Assembly (NCBI RefSeq): GCF_046299575.1 | Contig: NZ_JBKBHX010000003.1 | Location: 186,001 to 250,000 of the forward strand | DNA length: 64,000 nucleotides | Origin: Thermaurantimonas sp046299575 | GTDB lineage: Bacteria > Bacteroidota > Bacteroidia > Flavobacteriales > Schleiferiaceae | Direction: 5' to 3' | Shown: one piece after another, positions 49,349 to 58,340 of the stretch | Numbering within the stretch: position 1 is the stretch's first letter | How the letters are laid out: every line of letters begins with the position of its first letter | Program-made: the position numbers and the translations under genes | Notes under the pieces: generated by a model | Database searches by the model: none | What the model saw: the letters and a program-made list of their open reading frames with translations, nothing else | Told to the model about the DNA's origin: nothing

Positions 49349-50290
49349 ATGGAACAACACAAATGTGTAATCATCGGCAGTGGCCCTGCTGGATACACAG
49401 CCGCCATTTATGCAGCAAGAGCCAATTTAAAACCCATTATGTACACCGGTCTGGAGGTAGGAGGGCAACTCACTACCACCACTGAGGTTGAGAACTTCCC
49501 GGGATATCCAGATGGGGTAATGGGCCCGCAAATGATGGAAGACTTAAAACGCCAGGCAGAACGATTTAATACAGAAATTCGCTTTGGGATGGTAACGAAA
49601 GCGGAATTTTCAACAGAAAAAGGCGGCTGGCATACACTGACTATCGACGACGAAAAACAAATACAAGCCAAAACAGTGATCATAGCCACAGGAGCTTCAG
49701 CCAAGTATCTTGGCCTTGAGAGCGAAAAGCGGCTAATGGGTCACGGGGTATCTGCTTGTGCAGTTTGCGACGGCTTCTTCTACAAAGGTAAAGAAGTAGT
49801 ACTTGTGGGCGGTGGTGATGCAGCTTGCGAAGAAGCGATTTATCTCTCAAAGCTTTGTCCGAAAGTTACTATGCTCGTTCGCGGTGATAAGATGCGCGCT
49901 TCTAAAATCATGCAAGAGCGTGTATTTAAAACCCCAAACATCGAAGTACTCTACAATACTGAAACCATAGACCTCATCGGTGAGCACGCTGTAGAGGGAG
50001 TAAAAGTGCTTTCCAAAAAAGAAAACCGAGAATATGTGATTCCGGCTTTTGGGTTCTTTGTAGCTATTGGGCACAAGCCGAATACTGACATTTTTAAAGG
50101 ACAGATCGACATGGATGAAACCGGCTACATCAAAACAATTCCGGGAACAAGCAAAACAAATCTACCCGGTGTGTTTGCCGTGGGCGATGTTCAAGACAAA
50201 GTTTATCGACAGGCAGTGACAGCCGCCGGATCAGGTTGCATGGGTGCACTGGATGCTGAGCGCTATTTAGCCGAAATTGAGGAAGCATAA
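49349..50290 (+). CDS. trxB: Thioredoxin reductase
   Basis: A 313-residue NADPH-dependent flavoenzyme that reduces thioredoxin. FAD site CVIIGSGPAGYTAAIYAARA, redox centre Cys137-Ala-Val-Cys140 in GVSACAVCDGFFYKG, NADPH site VVLVGGGDAACEEAIYLS, and the second FAD segment GVFAVGDVQDKVYRQAVTAAGSGCMGALDAERYL are all present. It is the low-molecular-weight bacterial type. It is transcribed alone, with its own promoter core and terminator between the dcw cluster and the convergent ppiD. Confidence 0.97.
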   Translation: MEQHKCVIIGSGPAGYTAAIYAARANLKPIMYTGLEVGGQLTTTTEVENFPGYPDGVMGPQMMEDLKRQAERFNTEIRFGMVTKAEFSTEKGGWHTLTIDDEKQIQAKTVIIATGASAKYLGLESEKRLMGHGVSACAVCDGFFYKGKEVVLVGGGDAACEEAIYLSKLCPKVTMLVRGDKMRASKIMQERVFKTPNIEVLYNTETIDLIGEHAVEGVKVLSKKENREYVIPAFGFFVAIGHKPNTDIFKGQIDMDETGYIKTIPGTSKTNLPGVFAVGDVQDKVYRQAVTAAGSGCMGALDAERYLAEIEEA

Positions 50291-50312
50291 TCTAATTAAT
50301 CAATAAACAAAT

Positions 50313-50345
50313 AAAAAAAGCCGGCCAATTGAACCGGCTTTTTCG
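50313..50345. terminator. Bidirectional terminator between trxB and ppiD
   Basis: Arms AAAAGCCGG (50316-50324) and CCGGCTTTT (50334-50342) with A- and T-tracts on both sides. It serves trxB rightward and the coaX-ppiD operon leftward. Confidence 0.92.
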
Positions 50346-50360
50346 TTTTAATTCATCAGA

Positions 50361-52544
50361 TTAGAAGAATCGGTATCTCTGATCTACTATGTTAGCTGAT
50401 TTCTTGAGCGATTCAAATATTTGAGAGCGTACAAAGGGCTTAACAGCATTTTCAAGGCCTTTTGTATAGTTGTCGTACTCTCCGGTATCGCTAACCGGTT
50501 CGATAGATTTTACATTCACTACGATGGCTGCTATTTCTCCTTCGTAAGGTTTTAGGTTCAAGCCAGGTTGTAGACCGCAGATGTAACCCACTGCTTTCGG
50601 ATCATTGCCTATACCAGGTATGATGTTAGATGTAAAATTGATACGGGCATTGGTGATTCCTACTTTTAGCTTATCGGCTATTGTCTTGAGGTCTGTGGCA
50701 CCTTTAGCCGCTTCCTCGAGTTCTTTAAGGGCCATTTTGGCCTTCTTCTCCTTCAATACTGCTTCTTTTACTTGGTCTTTTACCGACTCCAGTGAGCGGT
50801 ATTTTCCGTTTTCTATCTGAGTAAGTTTTACTACCACATACGACTTGCCTTCAGAGGTATTGATGTCAACGTCGCCCACTTTTCGGTCTTCATTGAAGGC
50901 CCAACGCACAATGTCTCTGTTTCTGCCAAGACCAACGATAAATTCCTGCATTGGAGTGATATCGTTTACGGGTCGAATCACAGTACCTAATGCAGCGGCC
51001 TCTTGCTCAAATTTAAGGGGATCGCCCGCTACTGATGCCAAACGAGATGCTTTAGCATACACTTCTTCAATGGTCTTCTCACTGGGCTGCAGCTCGCGAA
51101 CGATGGTAGCAAGCTGAAGAGCGCGTTCGGAGCCTTTTTGATCGAGAATTTCTATGATGTGAAATCCAAACTCAGAGAGCACTAAGCCAATTTCGCCCTT
51201 ATTATTTGTAAAACAAAATTCTGAGAATGGTTTAACCATTTTGTCTGGACCAAACCAATTCAGATTTCCACCTTCTATGGCTGAACCCTTGTCATCGCTT
51301 AGTGTGCGCGCTAAGCTATCAAACTGATTGCGATTTTCTTTTAGATATGCTAAAAGGGTATCAGCCATTTGTTTGGCCTCCATGGGCTGACGAGATGATT
51401 GACTGCCTTGTGCTCCGGCAAAAGAAATCAGAATGTGGCGGGCATTTACTGAATCTGGTAAGAACTTTACCTTGCTCACTTTGGTGAGTCGGTACTCGTT
51501 GTTGACTAAATACGGACCATGAATGAATCCCGGATTTTTACCTTTAAAAATGGTGTCCTGGTCTTGTAACTTTGATTCGCGGATGAATTCTCTCTTAAAA
51601 GGCACATCACTTCGGGTAGACACATATGCTGAATCGTCTTCAGCCTCGAGAAAAGATTCAATCGGCTCTACAGTACCATCGGCATTTACTTTCTCAGAAG
51701 GTATGGTATAGCTGATCAATTCTTTGCGAACATTTTCCTCGTCTTCTGATGATGGAGTCACTGAAAAACTGGCGTACAGAATAGAGCGAATCGGCTCTTC
51801 AAGCTTATATTTTTTTTTGTTTTTGCGATACCAGGCATTGATGTCAGAATCATTTACCACCACAGCCGAGTCGGGAATGGATTCATAGGTTTTGGCTACA
51901 AGCTCCACGTTGAAGTATTGATTGTTGTTATAGAGCTCCATTTTTCCAAAAGCTTTAGGCACATAAATGGCGAGCTCTACAGCCTTAATGTACTTCTGCT
52001 GAGCTGTTTGTTCTCGAATGGCTTTTTCGAAATTAAGCCACTGGCGCCAGCGCTCGCGGCTTTCTTGATCGTTGTTTTGATTGTCTTGTAGCTGCTGAAT
52101 GTAGTTTTGAAAAAGCGCATCGGAAAACATGCCGGTCATTTGGTCTTTAAAAACAGGAGCTTGCTGAATGTTTGGGTCGCTCTTCAAACGCTGATAGAGC
52201 TCTTCCGGGGTTACAACGATGCCGAGTTTTTGCATGTAGCTGCCCCAAACTTTTTCGCGGATGAGCTCATCCCAAATAACATCGGCGAAATCTTTGCGCG
52301 AGGCATTCTGAAGTGAATAGTCGCCACTTTGTTGTTTGTAGATTTCGATGCGTTCGTCCACAAGGCTGTTAAACGTCATGATGTCAATGGCCTCTCTGTT
52401 AATTTTTCCTACGTTTACAGCGTCGCCTCTCAGTAGTGAGTTGCCTGATGAAAGCAAATCTGTAAGGATAAATACCACTAAGGCCAGACCTACCATGATG
52501 ATGAGCAAACCGGAGCGCTTACGGATTTTTTCTAATGTAGCCAT
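50361..52544 (-). CDS. ppiD: Peptidyl-prolyl cis-trans isomerase PpiD/SurA family
   Basis: A 727-residue periplasmic folding factor anchored by an N-terminal helix (about residues 12-31, LLIIMVGLALVVFILTDLL). The SurA-type N-terminal chaperone domain follows (NREAIDIMTFNSLVDERIE, DVIWDELIREKVW). A parvulin rotamase domain starts at VNARHILISFAG and includes SDDKGSAIEGGNLNWFGPDKMVKPFSEFCF. The start is ATG 52544 (MATLEKIRKRSGLL); the upstream in-frame start at 52619 adds a sequence unlike the family. It is the last gene of the coaX operon and probably helps fold outer-membrane proteins. Confidence 0.93.
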   Translation of the reverse strand: MATLEKIRKRSGLLIIMVGLALVVFILTDLLSSGNSLLRGDAVNVGKINREAIDIMTFNSLVDERIEIYKQQSGDYSLQNASRKDFADVIWDELIREKVWGSYMQKLGIVVTPEELYQRLKSDPNIQQAPVFKDQMTGMFSDALFQNYIQQLQDNQNNDQESRERWRQWLNFEKAIREQTAQQKYIKAVELAIYVPKAFGKMELYNNNQYFNVELVAKTYESIPDSAVVVNDSDINAWYRKNKKKYKLEEPIRSILYASFSVTPSSEDEENVRKELISYTIPSEKVNADGTVEPIESFLEAEDDSAYVSTRSDVPFKREFIRESKLQDQDTIFKGKNPGFIHGPYLVNNEYRLTKVSKVKFLPDSVNARHILISFAGAQGSQSSRQPMEAKQMADTLLAYLKENRNQFDSLARTLSDDKGSAIEGGNLNWFGPDKMVKPFSEFCFTNNKGEIGLVLSEFGFHIIEILDQKGSERALQLATIVRELQPSEKTIEEVYAKASRLASVAGDPLKFEQEAAALGTVIRPVNDITPMQEFIVGLGRNRDIVRWAFNEDRKVGDVDINTSEGKSYVVVKLTQIENGKYRSLESVKDQVKEAVLKEKKAKMALKELEEAAKGATDLKTIADKLKVGITNARINFTSNIIPGIGNDPKAVGYICGLQPGLNLKPYEGEIAAIVVNVKSIEPVSDTGEYDNYTKGLENAVKPFVRSQIFESLKKSANIVDQRYRFF

Positions 52545-52627
52545 GTATTTCCTTTTGTTGTAATAATTGAGGTTTAAAAAATCAGGCTGCGAATATACAA
52601 TATGCCTAAAGCCAGGCAAAAGCTCTG

Positions 52628-53893
52628 TTATTTGATTGCCTCAAGTATTCGCACTTTTTGAATGCGGGTTTGTTCTATGAGTTCAATTTTTAACTTATAT
52701 CCGTCAATTTCAATAAGTTCACCGGAACTTGGTATGCGCTCAAGGCGATGAAAGATGAGACCTGATAATGTGCTGTAGTTTTCGTCTTCGGGCAAGTGTA
52801 TTTCATATAATTCATTCAGACGATTGATTTCTACTCTGCCGCTAGCTATTATGTCTCTTCCATCTTCCGTGATTTCCTGATTGTCATCTTCTGCTGTATC
52901 ATGCTCGTCTTCAATATCGCCAAAGAGCTCTTCTACTACGTCTTCGATAGTGACAATTCCCGAAAGCGAACCGAACTCGTCGTACACAGCCAGTATGCTT
53001 CGGTTTTCTTTGGTCATAAGTCGCAAAACTTCACTAGCAGTCATACTCTCAGGCACAAAGCGTATCGGGCGCAGAATGGAAGTGATGTCTTTGGGTGAAT
53101 TTATTAGGTCATAAACATGCACGTATCCTAAAAGATTGTCAATGGTGCCTCGATAGATTAGAATTTTGCTGAGATTTGATTCTTCAAAGAGCTTTTTTAA
53201 TTCTAGAATGCCAGCGGTAATGGGTAATGCAATCAAGTCGGTACGTGGGATGATGAATTCACGTAGTCGCCGGGTTTCCATTTGAATGGCATTCTTGAAA
53301 ATTTCAATCTCATTTTCTTCGCGGGCGGCTGTTGAACTGTTTTCGTACTTCTCTTTGAAGAAATGTGCTAAATCATGCCTTGTAAAAAGAATGTTTTCTT
53401 CATTTTCGATGTGGTGCTTTTTAAAGAGCAACCGCAGGATGCCGTTGCTAAACTTAACCAATACATATGTAAACGGCCATAACAATATGTAAAAGAGCCA
53501 GGCAAATACGGCAAATCGCTGCAACATGGTGTGCGGACGGCTCTGAAATACGCTCTTTGGGAGAAACTCTGCTAACACTAAAATGATAAAAGTAGAGACG
53601 ATACTTTGTAATGCCAACAGAGTATAACCAGTAGGAATATCTGCAAACAGAGGACTTAATAAATCGGGTATGAAAATTCCATAAAGTACAAGCGCGATGT
53701 TATTACCAAGCAAAAGTGCAGCAAGCAACATCCCTTGCTTTCGGCTGAGAAAAGAAACGATCTTGAAAGCAAATGAACCTTTTTTCTGTTCGACTTCTAC
53801 AAAAAATCGGTCAGCACTCAGAAAGGCAATTTCCAAACCTGAAAAAAGAGCTGATAGAAGTAGTGAAGCAAATACAAAGGTGTATGCACTCAT
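52628..53893 (-). CDS. CNNM/CorC-HlyC family membrane protein with CBS domains
   Basis: A 421-residue protein: an N-terminal DUF21/CNNM membrane domain (residues 1-185; SALFSGLEIAFLSADRF, GMLLAALLLGNNIALVLYGIF), two CBS domains (about 205-325; IPRTDLIALP, MTKENRSILAVYDEFGSLSGIVTIEDVVEELFGDIEDEHD) and a CorC_HlyC C-terminal domain (about 335-420). The family includes Mg/Co efflux-related proteins and, in gliding Bacteroidota, GldE; no gld genes are adjacent except lptC-like neighbours, so the GldE role is not claimed. It overlaps the small gene upstream by 4 bp. Confidence 0.9.
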   Translation of the reverse strand: MSAYTFVFASLLLSALFSGLEIAFLSADRFFVEVEQKKGSFAFKIVSFLSRKQGMLLAALLLGNNIALVLYGIFIPDLLSPLFADIPTGYTLLALQSIVSTFIILVLAEFLPKSVFQSRPHTMLQRFAVFAWLFYILLWPFTYVLVKFSNGILRLLFKKHHIENEENILFTRHDLAHFFKEKYENSSTAAREENEIEIFKNAIQMETRRLREFIIPRTDLIALPITAGILELKKLFEESNLSKILIYRGTIDNLLGYVHVYDLINSPKDITSILRPIRFVPESMTASEVLRLMTKENRSILAVYDEFGSLSGIVTIEDVVEELFGDIEDEHDTAEDDNQEITEDGRDIIASGRVEINRLNELYEIHLPEDENYSTLSGLIFHRLERIPSSGELIEIDGYKLKIELIEQTRIQKVRILEAIK

Positions 53894-54108
53894 TTCTGAT
53901 GATGAGCGTTATTTTCTCGTCTAAGATAGTGTTTTCTTTGAGTTCGTCTCAGAATATACATAATGGTGGCACCAATACCCACTACGATGTAAATCGAAAT
54001 GCTCGTTTCTGAATCTGTTACGATAGCACGCACTATTTCAAAGACACATATTGTAATAACTACCAGCCATGCGATTTCTACAATTTTTAGCGTGTCACTT
54101 ATTTTCAT
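53890..54108 (-). CDS. Small membrane protein in the lptC operon, function unknown
   Basis: A 72-residue protein with two predicted helices (about residues 8-29, IVEIAWLVVITICVFEIVRAI; 38-54, ISIYIVVGIGATIMYIL) and a basic tail RRTQRKHYLRRENNAHHQK. It overlaps lptC by 14 bp and the CNNM-family gene by 4 bp, so it is held in the operon by translational coupling, which supports it as a real gene. I recognise no family. It may be a conserved small protein of this locus in Bacteroidota. Confidence 0.65.
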   Translation of the reverse strand: MKISDTLKIVEIAWLVVITICVFEIVRAIVTDSETSISIYIVVGIGATIMYILRRTQRKHYLRRENNAHHQK

Positions 54109-54658
54109 CTTCTAAAAGAATTTCACCAGTGATTTTCTGTATTTTGTAAGAATTGAAATATTGGTCTGCCTCAAAACCCTCGCCTATTATTATTTCTCTG
54201 CCTGTTGTGACTGTAACTTTTTTGTCTGAAAAAATTTTTTCAGCAGCTTCATCCCAAATGAGATGGTCAGTTTCCAATTTTTCACCTTTTCTGCTAACAA
54301 ATATAACGTTGTATAACGCCTCCCAGCGGTTTAAGGCCGGGTAGCGCACCGCATATCCTGCGGAAAGCTCACTTTCTACCTGTCCAAAATAGTCATAAAA
54401 CCATACGTGAATGCCTTTTGAAAATTCGAGTTTCGGATTTTGAAGGTCGTTGTAGAAAGCTGCCATTGGTGCTTTCATTTCAAAGCGTTTGAAACCACTA
54501 TCAGTGTAAACAAGATGTACATTTTCTCTTTGCTCTACAGGTAGTGAATCTACCTGATTGAGCTGACGCACGACCTCCGGATTGTTTCTACATCCGACAA
54601 ATAAAAAAAGCACTACAACTAATGCTGCAGTGCCTATTTTCACAAACTTACAGGGCAT
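54095..54658 (-). CDS. lptC: LPS export ABC transporter periplasmic protein LptC
   Basis: A 187-residue lipoprotein-like LptC: signal with lipobox FVGC (Cys23), then a beta-jellyroll (LVYTDSGFKRFEMKAPMAAFYNDLQNPKLEFSKGIHVWFYD, YAVRYPALNRWEALYNVIFVSRKGEKLETDHLIWDEAAEKIFSDKKVTVTTGREIIIGEGFEADQYF). LptC passes LPS from LptBFG to LptA in the periplasmic bridge. E. coli LptC has a membrane anchor rather than a lipid; a lipobox is common in Bacteroidota. It overlaps the TPR gene by one base. Confidence 0.9.
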   Translation of the reverse strand: MPCKFVKIGTAALVVVLFLFVGCRNNPEVVRQLNQVDSLPVEQRENVHLVYTDSGFKRFEMKAPMAAFYNDLQNPKLEFSKGIHVWFYDYFGQVESELSAGYAVRYPALNRWEALYNVIFVSRKGEKLETDHLIWDEAAEKIFSDKKVTVTTGREIIIGEGFEADQYFNSYKIQKITGEILLEDENK

Positions 54659-56091
54659 TATTTGATGTCAAAATCCACTGTTACAGTTTCATTTATCCAG
54701 CAACCGATGGTGTATTTATCGCCTTGCTTCCAGTTGAATTGGAAAGAGATGCCCTTATCAGGTAATCTGCGGCTGTATTCTGAGATGAGTCTTCTGGCTT
54801 TGTTAGCTACGTTTGGATCGGCGTTTATGGCTGCGCGAAGTTTGTCGATAGCAGCCCAATAGACAGCTTTCTTTTCGAACACGTTGTTTCCGCAAACACC
54901 TTCAGCTGCGGCATACACCTGTGCCAGTAGAATGTATCCCTCGCCAGACTTAGAATTGATCTGAATGCTCTTCAAAGCTGCTGCTTTTGCAGCTTCGAGC
55001 TGCCCTTTTCTCAGCATAGCCTCACCAGCTCTGCGCCAGTCATCTGCACGCTTTATGGGGTCGGCCTCTAGCTCAGCTGCTTTCTTAAATGATTCTATAG
55101 CGAGATTGTAGTCTTTGTTATACAAGGCTATCTTTCCTAATGAACGAGAAGATGTAGCACTTGGCTCGAGCTTGTTGAGTTCGTTGGCAATTTTCAAGAA
55201 AATGGGTAATGTAATACAGCTCTCGCGTTCGCCCTCTTCGTTTTCGCGTTCTTTTTGCAGCAGTTTGGCAGCTCTCCTCAGCCAGTTGATATCGTTTTTG
55301 TTGGCATTAAAAGTTTCGTCGTTATACAGTACAGTCAGTCTGTCGCAAGTGGCAATTTTGGCTATTTGTAGCTCTATGTTCGTCTCTACTTTGGTGTAGT
55401 TTTCGAGTTCTTTTTCAAGTCTTTCTTTGGTTTTCAGATCCTTGTCAGTAGCTTGGTTAGCATCAATCTTTCGCTGAATTTCTTCTATCTGGCGATTGTA
55501 ATTGTTGTTGTTGTTTTCAAGAGCCTCACTAATAAGATTAAATGTTTCAAAAACTCTGTCCAGACCAAATTTTTTACTGTCTTTTTGATACATGCGTATC
55601 ACCATGATGAAATAGTTGTTAAAGAAAGCAGCACTGTGCTCAGAGGTCTCAAGCTCAAGTGCTTTTTGAAAGGTATTAAAGACCTTTTCCATCTCGGATT
55701 CTGGCTCATAGGTCATCATATCCATGGCCTTCAATCCTATCACATAGCCTTCTTTTTCAGGGAAATATTTGTTTCGGTCATCATAAATTCTGTAGAGCAA
55801 TTGTGTAAGCTCCCTTCTCTTGGCCTGATCTTTTTCAGAATCAATTTTAGCTTTTACAATAGTGGGACCATATATATAGATGTTTTTGGTCATTTCTTTA
55901 CAATTGTCGAAGGTGTATTTCCAACCCTCGAAAGCCTCAACATAATTGCGTGTTTTGTACAATTCATAAAATATAGAATAATTGTTTTTACAGTCTTCTG
56001 AAGCATTCTGAAACCCCCCCTGTGCAATAACCCACTGGGAAAATGCCAAAGCAAAAAACACGATAAGAGAGATGTTTTTTGTTTTCATCAT
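54658..56091 (-). CDS. Exported TPR-repeat protein
   Basis: A 477-residue protein with a signal peptide (MMKTKNISLIVFFALAFSQWVIAQ) and tetratricopeptide-type helices, clearest at SRSLGKIALYNKDYNLAIESFKKAAELEADPIKRADDWRRAGEAMLRKGQLEAAKAAALKSIQINSKSGEGYILLAQVYA (about residues 315-395). The middle is a coiled coil (about 190-245). The C-terminus ends with a conserved-looking GDKYTIGCWINETVTVDFDIK. ATG 56091 overlaps the stop of the barrel gene (TAATG), which fixes the start. It is probably periplasmic, in an LPS/outer-membrane operon; function unknown. Confidence 0.82.
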   Translation of the reverse strand: MMKTKNISLIVFFALAFSQWVIAQGGFQNASEDCKNNYSIFYELYKTRNYVEAFEGWKYTFDNCKEMTKNIYIYGPTIVKAKIDSEKDQAKRRELTQLLYRIYDDRNKYFPEKEGYVIGLKAMDMMTYEPESEMEKVFNTFQKALELETSEHSAAFFNNYFIMVIRMYQKDSKKFGLDRVFETFNLISEALENNNNNYNRQIEEIQRKIDANQATDKDLKTKERLEKELENYTKVETNIELQIAKIATCDRLTVLYNDETFNANKNDINWLRRAAKLLQKERENEEGERESCITLPIFLKIANELNKLEPSATSSRSLGKIALYNKDYNLAIESFKKAAELEADPIKRADDWRRAGEAMLRKGQLEAAKAAALKSIQINSKSGEGYILLAQVYAAAEGVCGNNVFEKKAVYWAAIDKLRAAINADPNVANKARRLISEYSRRLPDKGISFQFNWKQGDKYTIGCWINETVTVDFDIK

Positions 56092-57410
56092 TATCTGTAT
56101 TTGTATTTGATAAACCATTTATCGTTTAATGTGACACCGAAGTGAAACCTGAGATAATCTTCTTGGATCAGATTACCTGTGGTTGTACCTCGGCGGCCTG
56201 CCACAATGCCGATGTTGATGTGATTGTACTTCACTTCGCCTGGCGCCAGGCCTCGGATTCGCAGTGGTAGGGCGAGGCCAAAAGTCATGCCAAGTTGAGA
56301 AATGTTTTGATTCTGAATGTTGATGATACCTGTCTCATAAAAGGCTCCGAGCCTGTATTCCAATCGGTTAAAGTAATTGGTGCTCCTTTCGAGATTGGGA
56401 AAGAAAAAGCGAGGAAGCAAGCTCACTCCAGCAGCAAAGCGCATATTGTTTTGCCAGGTGCTGCCTTCTATGGGCATGACTAGTTCACTTCCTTTGATGT
56501 AACGCATTTCAGCTCCTGCTGTAAGAACTGGTATAACGTGATTAGTGGAATACTGTTGATAGGTAATGGCTCCTCCCCACTGCAACGGGTAGGTTACTTT
56601 TGCTTCAGCCATTGATTGGCTAAAAGTGTCAACCGGATTGCCAAAATCTCCACCTGAGTGGCTATACTGTACGTCGGTATATTCAGCTCCCAACTGTATC
56701 GAAGGAGAAAATATACCAGCGATAACAAGTTCTTTGCGCTCTGCCAGTTTTAGCTGATAGGTTAGGCCAGCGTTATACACAAATCCATCAATACGTACAG
56801 TGCTTTTCTGGCGTGTATTCAGGGCATTGGTAAGATCTGGGATCACATAGTTCAATCGCTCTTTGTCGCCAAAGAGGTATTTAAAGGTCAAACCAAAAGA
56901 CAAACCCTTTAAGGGCCTAGAACCCACAGCTAAGAAAGCCTGATTAAAACCACCAGATCCAGTGAATCGGTACAACACTTTTGGCAAAGGATCTTGATTT
57001 TCTTCTAAAGTGCGTATGTCGTATCCTATAAATGAATAGGGCATATATCCAAAAGAAATCGTTTGCCCCTTATATACGGGAATAGCAAACTTCAAGTGCG
57101 AAAAATTGGTCGAATAATTTCTCAGGCCTGACGGATTCTGCTGGTTTGAAATCTTGTATATCGAAGTGTTAAGACCAAAGTCGAAGGTGGTAAGATCTAA
57201 TGCACTAAGTGTAGCAGGATTGTCGATGTTAAAAAACAAAGGGTTGTATTGTCCAATGGTCATGCCGCCCAAAGCAAAACTTCTACCATTCGTAACCCAC
57301 TGCAGATCGCCCAAGCCGTACTGTGAATAGGCAGATACTGAATTTTTTTGACCAAGAACCGAAATTGCGTTTATTACTAAAAGGCCAACAAGGGCTGCGA
57401 CTTTATGCAT
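56091..57410 (-). CDS. Outer-membrane beta-barrel protein of the coaX-lptC operon
   Basis: A 439-residue protein with a signal peptide (MHKVAALVGLLVINAISVLGQ) and barrel-like strands. The N-terminus SVSAYSQYGLGDLQWVTNGRSFALGGMTIGQ and the early FFNIDNPATLSALDLTTFDFGLN recall FadL-like/PorV-type barrels of Bacteroidota that carry the NPA motif. It ends KWFIKYKYR. The substrate is unknown. It overlaps coaX by 8 bp and the TPR gene by one base, so it sits firmly in the operon with lptC and ppiD. Confidence 0.78.
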   Translation of the reverse strand: MHKVAALVGLLVINAISVLGQKNSVSAYSQYGLGDLQWVTNGRSFALGGMTIGQYNPLFFNIDNPATLSALDLTTFDFGLNTSIYKISNQQNPSGLRNYSTNFSHLKFAIPVYKGQTISFGYMPYSFIGYDIRTLEENQDPLPKVLYRFTGSGGFNQAFLAVGSRPLKGLSFGLTFKYLFGDKERLNYVIPDLTNALNTRQKSTVRIDGFVYNAGLTYQLKLAERKELVIAGIFSPSIQLGAEYTDVQYSHSGGDFGNPVDTFSQSMAEAKVTYPLQWGGAITYQQYSTNHVIPVLTAGAEMRYIKGSELVMPIEGSTWQNNMRFAAGVSLLPRFFFPNLERSTNYFNRLEYRLGAFYETGIINIQNQNISQLGMTFGLALPLRIRGLAPGEVKYNHINIGIVAGRRGTTTGNLIQEDYLRFHFGVTLNDKWFIKYKYR

Positions 57411-58167
57411 TGAGTTCGTAAAGAATGTTTAAACCTTCCAGACACATATTTGGACGCGCAAAGATGTCCGATTTTATCAATTTTTCCAAAGTAATAGCAT
57501 CACCACCTGTTAAATAAATATTTAAATTTTCATGCATTTGAGATAAACGATTGATGTATTCATTTATTTCAAAGGCTGCACCTTGTACACTACCAGCCAA
57601 AAGGCACTCTTCGGTTGTTTTACCTACAAAGAGGGAATTTTCTTCATTCCAAACATCGTTGAATTTAAAAACATTTACTTCGGGCAAAGCCTGCGTGAAG
57701 TGATGCATTGCCCTAGCTCGCATTTTTACTCCGGGCGATATACTGCCACCTATGTAGGTAGTGCCTACTAATACATCGAAAGTGATGCACGTGCCGGCGC
57801 TTATGATCAAACTGGCAGATTCCTTACTTTGAGCTGCTGCCGCTACTAAACAAATTCTATCTGAACCAAGAGTGAAAGGCGTGCGATATCCTATGGTAAA
57901 GGGCAATCGGAGCTCAGAATGAACCTTCATAATGCGCCCTGAAACGTTAAGTTGCTCGATATGAGAATGAAAATCAGGAATCACAGAGCTATAGAAAATA
58001 TCTTCTATACCATACTGATTTAAGATTCTTTGCCAACGCTCAAAGGGAAAATTTCCACCATCGGAAAAACTCTCGAACGTAAGTTGCTGAATATCATTAT
58101 TACAATGAACTTCAACCTTCGTATAGGAATTGCCGATATCAGCAAGAAGGAATTTTTTTTTGGTCAA
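57403..58167 (-). CDS. coaX: Type III pantothenate kinase
   Basis: A 254-residue CoaX, the first step of coenzyme A synthesis from pantothenate. Motifs of the ASKHA fold are FLLADIGNSYTKVEV (phosphate 1), LGSDRICLVAAA with pantothenate-contacting Asp-Arg, SAGTCITFDVLVGTTYIGGSISPGVKMRARAMHHFTQALP (phosphate 2), and NIYLTGGDAITL (adenosine). The TTG start at 58167 gives the normal N-terminus (MTKKKFLLADIGNS). It is the first gene of the envelope operon. An exact TAATTTTG core lies 17 bp upstream, interleaved with the tRNA-Phe promoter. Confidence 0.93.
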   Translation of the reverse strand: MTKKKFLLADIGNSYTKVEVHCNNDIQQLTFESFSDGGNFPFERWQRILNQYGIEDIFYSSVIPDFHSHIEQLNVSGRIMKVHSELRLPFTIGYRTPFTLGSDRICLVAAAAQSKESASLIISAGTCITFDVLVGTTYIGGSISPGVKMRARAMHHFTQALPEVNVFKFNDVWNEENSLFVGKTTEECLLAGSVQGAAFEINEYINRLSQMHENLNIYLTGGDAITLEKLIKSDIFARPNMCLEGLNILYELNA

Positions 58168-58179
58168 GTGAAAATTTTT

Positions 58180-58210
58180 TTTGCAAAATTAGATCATCGA
58201 AATACCTTTG
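58180..58210 (+). promoter_or_regulatory. Promoter of tRNA-Phe
   Basis: TTTG (58180-58183), exactly 19 bp, then TACCTTTG (58203-58210): a perfect match to the Bacteroidota consensus TTTG-N19-TAnnTTTG. The predicted start is about 10 bp before the tRNA. Confidence 0.88.
58184..58191 (-). promoter_or_regulatory. Promoter -7 element of coaX, divergent from tRNA-Phe
   Basis: Minus-strand TAATTTTG, an exact TAnnTTTG core, adjacent to the tRNA-Phe -33 element. The start would be near 58178, 10 bp upstream of the coaX TTG. Confidence 0.55.
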
Positions 58211-58224
58211 CAGCCCGAAAAAAT

Positions 58225-58297
<73 letters not shown>

Positions 58298-58302
58298 CGT
58301 GT

Positions 58303-58334
58303 AAAGCCTGGTAACTTTGCCAGGCTTTCTTGTT
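58303..58334 (+). terminator. Terminator of tRNA-Phe
   Basis: Arms AAAGCCTGG (58303-58311) and CCAGGCTTT (58320-58328), 8-nt loop, then CTTGTTTTT. It begins 6 bp after the tRNA and also separates it from the convergent ppx/gppA gene. Confidence 0.88.
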
Positions 58335-58340
58335 TTTAAA

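Noticed and set aside
49240..49485. 81-codon frame running from the intergenic region into trxB
   Set aside because: It covers the trxB promoter core and then overlaps trxB out of frame; the trxB start at 49349 is secure.
55453..56001. 182-codon open frame antisense to the TPR gene
   Set aside because: Hydrophobic sequence caused by reading the complement of a Lys/Glu-rich coiled coil; no independent signal supports it.
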